A DNA stretch of 64,000 bases from Chloroflexota bacterium (GTDB lineage: Bacteria; Chloroflexota; Anaerolineae; Aggregatilineales; Phototrophicaceae), in NCBI GenBank assembly GCA_026708115.1, contig JAPOVL010000046.1:186001-250000 (forward strand), given 5' to 3'. The notes beneath the pieces are model-generated. The model did no database searches. It was not told the origin of the DNA and worked only from the letters and a program-made list of their open reading frames with translations. A program made the position numbers and the translations under genes. This document shows, piece by piece, positions 1 to 7,681 of this stretch (the first letter of the stretch is position 1; each line of letters begins with the position of its first letter).

Positions 1-311
1 TGGTCTTGCACAACGTTGCCGGAGCGATCTGCCACGCCGCCTGCATGCACCTCGCGGCGCATATTCCCAATCTATTCTATGTAGAATCGGTACGCGCCTT
101 TTACAAAGGATATTTCCCGGCATTAACAGACCTAAGAGCGACGGTCCGTGATGGCCATTTGGATATCCCGGCGGGACCCGGCCTGGGCTTGAACCTGCTT
201 GACTCGGCATTGGAGAGAGAGGATCTCCTGCGGGAGATCAGCGATGGTCCCGGTCTGGCCGGGGGGCGGCGCGCCATGGGCGACCATTGGGCGGTGGAAG
301 AGATCCGCTGA
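1..311 (+). CDS. Enolase-superfamily (mandelate racemase-like) enzyme, C-terminal part
   Basis: The reading frame is open at the left edge and ends at 309-311, so only about the last 102 residues are present. The fragment has the look of the C-terminal end of the mandelate racemase/muconate-lactonising branch: a His-Asn start followed by an Ala-rich helix (AACMHLAAHIPN), a VES acidic strand and a closing PAGPGLGLNLL segment. Such enzymes abstract a proton next to a carboxylate, commonly in sugar-acid dehydration. The catalytic barrel and metal ligands lie outside the window, so the substrate cannot be named. A sugar ABC operon follows 180 bases downstream with its own promoter. Confidence 0.75.
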   Translation, partial: VLHNVAGAICHAACMHLAAHIPNLFYVESVRAFYKGYFPALTDLRATVRDGHLDIPAGPGLGLNLLDSALEREDLLREISDGPGLAGGRRAMGDHWAVEEIR

Positions 312-344
312 TTGCGGACCCGGTATGGCGTCTCGCCCATCGTA

Positions 345-372
345 TTGAACTTTCACAGTTTTGCGTTATAAT
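345..372 (+). promoter_or_regulatory. Sigma-70-type promoter of the ribose-type ABC operon
   Basis: TTGAAC at 345-350 and a perfect TATAAT at 367-372 are separated by 16 bases. It is the best promoter match between the upstream gene and the binding-protein start at 493, and implies a leader of about 110 bases that contains a small hairpin (397-413, 7-bp stem) and a LacI-type palindrome. Confidence 0.7.
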
Positions 373-420
373 ACCGTGCACTTGGCTAGCTACGCCACTG
401 CCATAGTGGCAGTTGGCCGA

Positions 421-436
421 TTGAAACCGGTCTCAA
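421..436. promoter_or_regulatory. LacI-family operator candidate
   Basis: TTGAAACCGGTCTCAA departs by one base from the perfect palindrome TTGAAACCGGTTTCAA, a form typical of operators of LacI/GalR-family repressors with a central CG. It lies about 50 bases past the -10 box, where a bound repressor would block transcription. A hairpin (CAGGC/GCCTG, 438-452) follows. No LacI-family gene is present in the window. Confidence 0.6.
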
Positions 437-492
437 CAGGCGATTTGCCTGAGACGATGTGACCATTAACGTTTATTTGGAGGAGTCTCGCT

Positions 493-1479
493 ATGAGAAA
501 GCTAGTTCGTACGATCCCGGTGCTGCTTTTGGCGCTGGGTGTCATGATTGCCGGCATCGGCGGCGTTGGCGCGCAAGATCAACTGACCTTTAGTATGGTC
601 AGCCACGGCGGTATTGGTAATCCCTTCTGGGTCGTCGTTATCAAGGGTATGGAAGATGCCTGCTCTTTGCTGGGCGCCGATTGCGCCTGGTTGTCGGATC
701 CTGTCGACAACATTGATGATATGGCTGGTTACTGGGATGATGCGCTGGCGCGCAATAACGACGGTATCGGCACCACGGTTCCGAATCCTGAAGTTATCCG
801 CGACGGCGTCAACCGCGCTGCGGAAGCCGGTATTCCCGTGATCGTCTTCAACACGGCCGATCCCAACGCCGGCACGCCGGATGCGCTGCCGACCCTCTTC
901 TACATTGGCGCCAACGAGTTCCTCGGCGGGCGCTCCAACGCGAATGCTGTGCTTGACGCGGCCGACGCCGCCGGCGTCGAAATCGCCCGAGCAGTTTGTC
1001 CGATCCAGGAAGTTGGACACAGTGGTTTGGAAGCCCGTTGCGCGGGCGTCCGCTCTGTCTTTGAAGAAGCTGGCATCCCGCTGGATCAGCTGACCATCAA
1101 CAATGATGTAACCGCCTCCGCCGGTACTTTCGCCGACTACTTCAACGCCAACCCCGATACCAACGCTGTATTCAGCCTTGGTCCCAACCCGGCGAGCTCA
1201 CTGAACCTGTACATTCAGGAAGCAGGCGTCATGGCTGGCGATATCTTTGCCACCACGCACGATACCAGCGCTGAGATCTATGAAATGATCCAGAACGGCT
1301 ACCTGATCCAGGCGATCGACCAGCAGCCTTATCTGCAAGGTTTCGAGACGATCATGTGGCTCTACCTGAACAGCCAGTTCAAGATGGCTCCCGGTGGCGA
1401 TATTCTTACCGGTCCTGGTGTTATCGATGGCAGTAATGTTGACGCCATCATCGAACTGACCGCTCAAGGTTATCGCTAA
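493..1479 (+). CDS. Sugar ABC transporter substrate-binding protein (ribose/simple-sugar type)
   Basis: A 328-residue extracellular binding protein with an N-terminal signal peptide (MRKLVRT followed by a hydrophobic core ending GVGAQ) and no lipobox cysteine. The mature part has the two-lobe periplasmic-binding-protein type 1 layout, opening with MVSHGGIGNPFW, the first strand and ligand loop of ribose-type proteins. A GGAGGAG ribosome site lies 8 bases before the ATG. It would capture a monosaccharide and pass it to the permease at 1628 and ATPase at 3842. The exact sugar cannot be read from the sequence. A strong hairpin directly after the stop separates it from the permease. Confidence 0.88.
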   Translation: MRKLVRTIPVLLLALGVMIAGIGGVGAQDQLTFSMVSHGGIGNPFWVVVIKGMEDACSLLGADCAWLSDPVDNIDDMAGYWDDALARNNDGIGTTVPNPEVIRDGVNRAAEAGIPVIVFNTADPNAGTPDALPTLFYIGANEFLGGRSNANAVLDAADAAGVEIARAVCPIQEVGHSGLEARCAGVRSVFEEAGIPLDQLTINNDVTASAGTFADYFNANPDTNAVFSLGPNPASSLNLYIQEAGVMAGDIFATTHDTSAEIYEMIQNGYLIQAIDQQPYLQGFETIMWLYLNSQFKMAPGGDILTGPGVIDGSNVDAIIELTAQGYR

Positions 1480-1500
1480 AGCCGAAATCGGCAATCGCAG

Positions 1501-1532
1501 TGGGTGGGGGCTCAGTCCCCACCCATTTTCTT
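1501..1532 (+). terminator. Hairpin with T-tract after the binding-protein gene
   Basis: TGGGTGGGG (1501-1509) pairs perfectly with CCCCACCCA (1517-1525) around a 7-base loop, then TTTTCTT follows. It has the form of an intrinsic terminator but lies inside the operon, 100 bases before the permease, so it probably causes partial termination or protects the binding-protein message. Confidence 0.75.
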
Positions 1533-1627
1533 ATAGATCGTTTTGCTCCGCGCAGGCTGCCGCTGATCCAGTTGCCTCAGCTTGATATATTCCTGATAAT
1601 CAATTAGTCATATTCGAGTGATTGCTT

Positions 1628-3742
1628 ATGATGCAAGCATACTTTGAAGGCAAACGAGAAGCCTCGAATATCGGCATGCTCGTTGCAGGTTTGATATTCG
1701 GCTTTGCCATCCTGGGATTCTTGATCGCATATGGAGTCGCTTTCGGCTGGGTCCCTTTGGGCGAGCGAATCGACATTCTGCGTAGCGATCTCAACACGAT
1801 CGAGACAATTGTAACCGTCGTAAGCCTCATATATTCGGCCTGCTGTTTGCGGACGGCTTACGGGCTTTATTCGCGAGAGCAAGCGAGCCTGCGCTGGTCG
1901 CAATGGATGCTATTCGTCACGGTCATGATCGGCGGCGCCATCCTGCTCAGCGTCGCCATTCCTGTCGGTTTGAAATTTTCGCTGTTGCTGGGCCAACACA
2001 GCGATCTGCGAACCGTCATTGCCGCGGATGCCGGCGGTTTAGCGTCAATGGCGCTATCGATCGGCGAAGCGCTGATCAGCATCTGTCTCTTCGTTATCGC
2101 GCTGGTAGCGCTGCTGGCGCTGCTGGTGTTTTTGATCCCGCCCCTGGAATCACTGCGAGATCGCCCTGGCACGCGCTTAATCGTCTCTCCGCCGCGCAAG
2201 TTCATCCAGGCGATTCTGGCCGTGCTGTCTGTGGGCGTGGTCTGTTTTCTGGTGGCCGGGGCGGCGGTCGTTCCGGAGTTTCCGGGCCAGACGACGATTC
2301 GCGATGCGGAAAACCATCGTCTGCTTGCGGGCCTGCTATTCTTCTTGCCGGCCTTCTTCGCCTATCGCGTGGTTCGGCAGGTGGAAGAACAGTCGGATGA
2401 GCTGCGGCGCGCGCTGGCATTGACCCCGGGCAAATACATCCGCGCCAACCTGGCCAAGTCGCCCAGCGCCGGCGCGATCATCGGCTTCATCGCCATCCTT
2501 ATGGGCTTTACCATGGCGACCGATCTCTTCCTCGAGCCCAGTTCGGTGGCATCATTTCTCAGCAACGTGGCGACCAAAGGCGTCATAGCAATCGGCGTCA
2601 CCTATTTGATGATTTCGGGCGAGTTTGATCTGTCGGTCGGTTCAATCTTGGGCGTCACCGCGCTATCGTTTATGAACTTTATGACGCATGGCGCGCCTGT
2701 ATTCGGCGTAGTGGGGCCGGTGTCGGCGGCTTTGCTGGCCATCTTCATCGCCTTCATCCTGGGCGCCATCAATGGCGTTCTCTTGATCTCAACGCGAATA
2801 CCTTCCTTTATCGTGACGCTCGGAACAATGCTGGCCTTCCGGGCTATCACGCTGGTCGCCATCGCCGGCGGCCGCATCTTGCGCTACAGCGACCATCACG
2901 AATCGCTGCCGGTGATCGGCATCAGCAATATCGTCTTTCTTGTGCTGGCAGTGATCGGCATTGGCGTTGTCGCATTCACCGCCTATCGCGTTCTGCCGGC
3001 CTTATACCGAGGGGCGAGCCAGGCCTGGTCAATCCGCAGAGACAACGGAGACTTCGGCACCAGCGGCGCGATTGTCCGCGGCGCGGTTTTCGCGCTGATT
3101 CTCGCGATTCTGCTCGCGATTGTCATCTGGTTGGTGGCAGTCCTCTCTTACCACGGCAGCGCCAGCGGCGGGCAAATCGTGGAAGTTGGCTACTTTGACT
3201 TGTTTAACGGGCGTGTACTCCAGATCGGCTCGGAGGGCGACTTCTTCCACATGCAGATCCCGCGCAACGCCAACGTGCGCCTGGCTATCGTCTGGTGGTT
3301 CATCTTCGTGGCGATTTTCCATGTCGTGCTCACCAGCACGTCGTTCGGCAACAGCATATTCGCTACCGGCGGCAACGAGGGCGCAGCGCGCGCGCAAGGT
3401 GTCAACGTCGATCGCGTCAAGCTACAGAACTTTGTGATCGTCGCCTTGCTAACCGGTATCGCCGCAATCTATGAGACGGCGCGAAACCCGGGCGTCGATC
3501 CTTTAAAGGGCACGGGCTGGGAGCTCGAGGTCATCGCCATGACGGTGATTGGCGGCGCGTTGCTGACCGGCGGTTATGGCAGCGTGGTCGGCTCACTGCT
3601 GGGCGCGCTGATCTTCGGCATGTTGCAAACTGGTCTGGTTTTGGTCGGTATCGAATCGCGCCTCTTTTCCGGCACCATAGGTGTCATCATCATCGCGGCG
3701 GTGGTATTAAACACCTTGGTCCGCGGCGGGCAGCGAAACTAG
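1628..3742 (+). CDS. Extended sugar ABC permease (ribose/simple-sugar type)
   Basis: The protein has about 704 residues, roughly twice the usual length of RbsC-type permeases. Two ATGs are adjacent (1628, 1631); the ribosome site is weak. The first ~250 residues form an added membrane domain of several hydrophobic helices with no recognised family. The rest carries RbsC hallmarks: MISGEFDLSVGSILG in the middle, ATGGNEGAARAQGV, and GGYGSVVGSLLGALIFGML near the end. An insertion of about 100 residues separates the middle helices from GNSIFATGGNE. It is the membrane channel of the operon with the binding protein at 493 and the ATPase at 3842. The extension is unusual and may be regulatory. Confidence 0.85.
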   Translation: MMQAYFEGKREASNIGMLVAGLIFGFAILGFLIAYGVAFGWVPLGERIDILRSDLNTIETIVTVVSLIYSACCLRTAYGLYSREQASLRWSQWMLFVTVMIGGAILLSVAIPVGLKFSLLLGQHSDLRTVIAADAGGLASMALSIGEALISICLFVIALVALLALLVFLIPPLESLRDRPGTRLIVSPPRKFIQAILAVLSVGVVCFLVAGAAVVPEFPGQTTIRDAENHRLLAGLLFFLPAFFAYRVVRQVEEQSDELRRALALTPGKYIRANLAKSPSAGAIIGFIAILMGFTMATDLFLEPSSVASFLSNVATKGVIAIGVTYLMISGEFDLSVGSILGVTALSFMNFMTHGAPVFGVVGPVSAALLAIFIAFILGAINGVLLISTRIPSFIVTLGTMLAFRAITLVAIAGGRILRYSDHHESLPVIGISNIVFLVLAVIGIGVVAFTAYRVLPALYRGASQAWSIRRDNGDFGTSGAIVRGAVFALILAILLAIVIWLVAVLSYHGSASGGQIVEVGYFDLFNGRVLQIGSEGDFFHMQIPRNANVRLAIVWWFIFVAIFHVVLTSTSFGNSIFATGGNEGAARAQGVNVDRVKLQNFVIVALLTGIAAIYETARNPGVDPLKGTGWELEVIAMTVIGGALLTGGYGSVVGSLLGALIFGMLQTGLVLVGIESRLFSGTIGVIIIAAVVLNTLVRGGQRN

Positions 3743-3841
3743 CCGCACGGCGCCAGCGAAGCGTTCTGCCGCGCAGGGGCAAAATAGTAAGCCGTCTCGT
3801 CGTCCGAGCGACGCGGTTTGCATAATCAGGGAGCGTTAATC

Positions 3842-4645
3842 ATGGAATACAAGCAGAAGAACGATAACGCCCTTGTGGATATGATTGATATTCACAAGTA
3901 TTTCGGCAGCGTACAGGTGCTTCGTGGCATCGACTTCCATGTTGATCGCCAGGAAATTGTCGGCTTGCTCGGGGACAACGGCGCGGGCAAATCCACGCTG
4001 ATCAAAGTGCTGACGGGATTCCACAGTTTGACGCGCGGCCAGATCTTCTTCGACGACCAGGCAGTCAACATCCATTCACCGCACGACGCGCGCGAACTCG
4101 GCATCGAGACGGTGCACCAGGATCTGGCGCTGGTGCCTTTGATGAGCATCGCGCGCAATTTCTGGCTGGGGCAAGAGCCCACGTACGAGGTCGGTCCCTT
4201 CAGATTCCTGGACAAGAAAATGATGGCGAGCGAGTCGATACAAGCCTTGGCTGATGTCGGTATTCACATCCGCGATTCGGAGGAAACTGTCGGCACCATG
4301 TCCGGGGGCGAGCGGCAGTCGATCGCGATCGGCCGCGCCGTCTACTTCGGCAAGAAGCTGTTGATCCTGGACGAGCCCACCTCGGCGCTGTCAGTCGGCG
4401 AGACGCAAAAAGTGCTTGACTATACCATCGCCGCCAAAGAAAAAGGCATGAGCGTCATCTTCATCACCCACAATATCCGCCATGTATATGAGGTGGCGGA
4501 CCGCTTTACTATCATCGAGCGCGGACATAAGCTAGGCGACTTCTACAAGAGCGAAGTGAGCGAAAACGAAGTCGCCGATATGATCGTCACGGGTCAAATT
4601 CCTGAGCGTCTGCGCTTGTATGAAGAAGAAGAGGGCGGGGATTAG
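3842..4645 (+). CDS. Sugar ABC transporter ATP-binding protein (single nucleotide-binding domain)
   Basis: A 267-residue ATPase that drives the preceding permease. The start is the ATG at 3842, with GGGAG eight bases upstream. Visible motifs are Walker A GDNGAGKST, a signature loop MSGGERQSIAIGRA, Walker B LLILDEPTSAL and the switch histidine in FITHN. Ribose-type ATPases such as RbsA usually carry two fused domains of about 500 residues; this one has a single domain, as in FrcA-type systems, so it presumably works as a homodimer. It is followed after two bases by the lipoprotein gene, indicating co-transcription. Confidence 0.9.
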   Translation: MEYKQKNDNALVDMIDIHKYFGSVQVLRGIDFHVDRQEIVGLLGDNGAGKSTLIKVLTGFHSLTRGQIFFDDQAVNIHSPHDARELGIETVHQDLALVPLMSIARNFWLGQEPTYEVGPFRFLDKKMMASESIQALADVGIHIRDSEETVGTMSGGERQSIAIGRAVYFGKKLLILDEPTSALSVGETQKVLDYTIAAKEKGMSVIFITHNIRHVYEVADRFTIIERGHKLGDFYKSEVSENEVADMIVTGQIPERLRLYEEEEGGD

Positions 4646-4647
4646 CC

Positions 4648-5772
4648 ATGAGACCAAATCCACACCATCAGTTTCGATTATTGGCGCTGGCGTTGATCGC
4701 TTTGCTGGCAGTCGCCGCATGTCGTCCGGTGGATACGCTCGATATCACGCCGTCGCCGACGCCAACGCCGGAGCCTACCGCTACGCCCTCGCCGACGCCG
4801 CCGCCAGCCGACTTCATTGATCCTTACGAGGTCAATTCCAGCATCATGGAACGTCTGATTACGTTGCTGCCCGATCCGCTCCCGGCGGTTGAAGAGTGGA
4901 AGCGCGTGACTGATAGCGGCACCGCCGAAGTGCGCAATATCCGCGGCATCCGCAGGCCAGCCATTGGGCGCGCTATCCCCTATACTACTCAGCAAGGCAG
5001 TAGTATGCTGCTCAACTTCATCATCTTCGCCGATGAAGCCGCCGCGGCCGCCGAATTTGAGCGCAAGCGCGGGCTGCGCTCTGCGGATGTAGACTTGGAA
5101 GAAGACGCCGCATTCCGTACGCCCAATGCCTTTGGCTCGGGCTTGTATGGCTCTTTTGCGCTTTTCAAAATCGACAATTACTTCGTCGAAGTCTATGTGG
5201 AGATCTTCACCACTTCCGTCAGCCCCTTGGAGCTGTTGGCCAGCGAGACGATCAAATTCTTTGAACGCAACCGCAGCAGCTTTGAAGCCGCTGCTGACGA
5301 CAACGCCTCGTTGGACGCCGGCTCTGTCGACGTCCTCGAGGCGGTTCTTGATAACATGCCAAATGAGATTATTACTACAACGCAATGGAAACGCGACTAT
5401 TCCCGCTTTGACGAGGGCGTGGATACGCCGCGCAATATACAGAATGGCCGCGCTATCCGCGTCGCTTATGTCGATCAGATGGCGAACAACTTTCAAATGA
5501 CATTCGGTCAATTCGACAGCGCTGATGACGCTATGGCGCATTATGAGAAGATCAAGGGCATCCGCGAAGGCATTGAAGAGGAAAACTCGATAGAAGATTT
5601 CCCCAAGCCCCATGTCCTGGGACGCGGGCTCTATGGTTCGGTCGCGCTCTTTGCCATCGACGAGTTCTTCCTCGAGGTCTTGATGGAACGCGCGCCCGGC
5701 ACCAGCGCCAATCCAACGGAAGCGATCGCCCGCAAAGCGCTGGCGATACTCGAGGCGGCGCGCGGCCGATAA
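4648..5772 (+). CDS. Lipoprotein with a duplicated extracytoplasmic domain
   Basis: A 374-residue protein with a hydrophobic signal segment ending in the lipobox LAVAAC (Cys near residue 26), then a linker of Pro-Thr-Glu-Ser repeats and two homologous halves. Each half has a helix (ERLITLLPD / EAVLDNMPN), an EWKR/QWKR strand, a RAI..Y strand, a GLYGS(F/V)ALF(K/A)ID motif and a final FVEVYVE or FLEVLME strand. I do not recognise the domain. It starts two bases after the ATPase stop, so it is probably a surface-anchored part of the same uptake operon, or a sensor of it. Confidence 0.8.
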   Translation: MRPNPHHQFRLLALALIALLAVAACRPVDTLDITPSPTPTPEPTATPSPTPPPADFIDPYEVNSSIMERLITLLPDPLPAVEEWKRVTDSGTAEVRNIRGIRRPAIGRAIPYTTQQGSSMLLNFIIFADEAAAAAEFERKRGLRSADVDLEEDAAFRTPNAFGSGLYGSFALFKIDNYFVEVYVEIFTTSVSPLELLASETIKFFERNRSSFEAAADDNASLDAGSVDVLEAVLDNMPNEIITTTQWKRDYSRFDEGVDTPRNIQNGRAIRVAYVDQMANNFQMTFGQFDSADDAMAHYEKIKGIREGIEEENSIEDFPKPHVLGRGLYGSVALFAIDEFFLEVLMERAPGTSANPTEAIARKALAILEAARGR

Positions 5773-5833
5773 CGTTCATAGCATCTGAGCTACATTGCGA
5801 ATACAGCAGACTGCGTTTACCCGTGCGGTCAGA

Positions 5834-5862
5834 TTCACGGCCGCCGGGGGCTGTGCTATAAT
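5834..5862 (+). promoter_or_regulatory. Extended -10 promoter before the DinB-like gene
   Basis: TGC directly precedes a perfect TATAAT (5857-5862), an extended -10 box; the -35 region (TTCACG, 5834-5839) is a weak match at 17 bases. The predicted start is about 25 bases before the coding region at 5892. Confidence 0.55.
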
Positions 5863-5891
5863 CCGCCCCAAATCATCGAAAGGAGCGATTC

Positions 5892-6380
5892 ATGCAAGCG
5901 CTTTCTAGATACCGTCGCTGGCAATTGTGGGCTTTGGAAAAGAACCCGGTGAATATCGAACAAGTCCTCACGGGCATTACGGATGCAGCCGCCTTCGACC
6001 GGCGCGACGGCGGCGAAGGCTGGACGATTTCCGAAGTCCTCGGTCACCTGGCCGATGTCGATTTCTACTTCTTGAAGCGCGCCCGCGCACTGTCCGAAGG
6101 CAGCGAACTGCCGGCGTCGTCCGGCAAGAGCCCCGACGAAATGGTCATCGAAGCGGGCTATGCCGAGCAAGATGCGCTGGATCTGCTTGAAAAATGGAAA
6201 GCAGTTCGCGAACCGTATCACGCGCTTCTGGCCTCTTTGCCCGAGGACGACGAGGCGCTCTGGGAGCGCCCGGGACGGGATGCCGACGGCGGGGGCTTCA
6301 CGCTCAACGATCAGTTAGTGCTGAGCGCCTACCACGATGTCGATCACCTGCATCAGATCGTGAAGATAATCCGAGGTTGA
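5892..6380 (+). CDS. DinB/YfiT-like four-helix protein
   Basis: A 162-residue soluble protein that looks like the DinB_2 family: an early helix with a WTISEVLGHLADVD motif and a final helix with YHDVDHLHQI, whose histidines are placed like the metal-binding triad (one after GHL, two in HDVDH). Family members are putative metal-dependent hydrolases or thiol transferases; the substrate is usually unknown. The start has a good AAGGAG site at 5880. The gene precedes rarA by 38 bases on the same strand, and both may respond to the promoter at 5857. Confidence 0.75.
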   Translation: MQALSRYRRWQLWALEKNPVNIEQVLTGITDAAAFDRRDGGEGWTISEVLGHLADVDFYFLKRARALSEGSELPASSGKSPDEMVIEAGYAEQDALDLLEKWKAVREPYHALLASLPEDDEALWERPGRDADGGGFTLNDQLVLSAYHDVDHLHQIVKIIRG

Positions 6381-6418
6381 TTCTTTGCTCTTGGCATCCG
6401 AAGGGGAGCGACATTGAC

Positions 6419-7648
6419 ATGCGCCAGCCGCCCACGCCCCTGCCCGAACGCATCCGTCCGCGCGATCTTGCCGGTTTCATCGGCCAGAATCACCTGGTCG
6501 GCGTCGGCAAGCCGCTTTATCGCGTCCTGCAGGGGCGGACCATCCCCAGCATGATTTTCTGGGGGCCGCCGGGCGTGGGCAAGACCACGCTGGCCCGCAT
6601 GATCGCCGCTGTCGCCAACAAGCCCTTCTACAACCTCTCCGCGGTCTCCGCTGGAAAAGCGGAACTGCGTCAGATCGTGGAAACGGTTCGAGCGCCGGGC
6701 AAGACCGCCAATGCGCAGATGGCGCTCTTTGACGCGCCCGACCAGGACAGGCCGCCCGAAGGCGTCATCCTCTTCCTGGACGAGATTCACCGCTTCAACA
6801 AAGCTCAGCAAGATTTCCTGCTGCCCTATGTCGAAGACGGCACCATCATCCTCATTGGCGCCACCACCGAGAACCCCAGCTTTGAAGTCATTTCGGCGCT
6901 GCTGTCGCGGATGCAAGTGTTCACCCTCAACCCGCTGACACAGGACGAGATTAAGCGGATAATCGCTCGGGGAAGCGCCGCGCTGGATCTTGAAATCGAG
7001 CAGGACGCCGGCGATTTCCTTGCGAATTATGCCAATGGCGATGCCCGCGCCGCACTGAATCTGCTGGAGAATGCCGCCCGGCTATACAGCGAAAGCCGCA
7101 TCGCCGTCGAGCATCTGCGCGAGACTTTGCAATCCAAGCATCTGCGTTATGACAAAACCGGCGAGGAGCACTACAACACCATCAGCGCCTTCATCAAGAG
7201 CATGCGCGCCAGCGATGTCGACGCGGCGCTCTATTACCTGGCGCGCATGGTCGACAGCGGCGAAGACCCCAAGTTCATCGCCCGCCGCATGGTCATCTTC
7301 GCCAGCGAGGATATCGGCATGGCCGATTCCTCGGCGCTGACCCTGGCCAATGAGGTCTTTCGCGCTGTCGAGACCATCGGCTTGCCCGAATGCCAGTTCA
7401 ACCTGGCGCACGGCGTCGTCTATCTCGCATGCGCGCGCAAGAACCGCGCCGCCGGCGACGCCTATTTCACCGCGCTTGACGATGTCAAAGAACGCGGAAA
7501 CTTGCCGATTCCCCTGCACATCCGCAACGCGCCCACGCAGCTAATGAAAGAATTAGGTTACGGCGACGGCTACCGGGCCTACACCGACGAGAGCATGCTG
7601 CCGGAAGCGATCAAGGGAAAACGGTATTACCCGCAAGAGCGGTGCTAG
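6419..7648 (+). CDS. rarA: Replication-associated recombination protein A (RarA/MgsA), AAA+ ATPase
   Basis: A 409-residue AAA+ protein acting at stalled replication forks, related to clamp-loader subunits. The start is ATG 6419, preceded by AAGGGGAG; an upstream in-frame extension would overlap the previous gene and has no family match. Walker A GPPGVGKTT is at residues 49-57, Walker B reads ILFLDEIHRFNKAQQD, the sensor region ILIGATTENPSFEV is intact, and the C-terminal tetramerisation part contains YHYL-like and RYYPQ features typical of RarA. The length is close to the family norm. It is a housekeeping gene among accessory transport genes. Confidence 0.95.
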   Translation: MRQPPTPLPERIRPRDLAGFIGQNHLVGVGKPLYRVLQGRTIPSMIFWGPPGVGKTTLARMIAAVANKPFYNLSAVSAGKAELRQIVETVRAPGKTANAQMALFDAPDQDRPPEGVILFLDEIHRFNKAQQDFLLPYVEDGTIILIGATTENPSFEVISALLSRMQVFTLNPLTQDEIKRIIARGSAALDLEIEQDAGDFLANYANGDARAALNLLENAARLYSESRIAVEHLRETLQSKHLRYDKTGEEHYNTISAFIKSMRASDVDAALYYLARMVDSGEDPKFIARRMVIFASEDIGMADSSALTLANEVFRAVETIGLPECQFNLAHGVVYLACARKNRAAGDAYFTALDDVKERGNLPIPLHIRNAPTQLMKELGYGDGYRAYTDESMLPEAIKGKRYYPQERC

Positions 7649-7681
7649 CGTCCTTTAATCACCAGCGACGAACAGAAAGTC

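Noticed and set aside
1501..1532. Hairpin as an absolute operon end
   Set aside because: The permease and ATPase that complete the importer follow closely without another clear promoter, so complete termination is unlikely.
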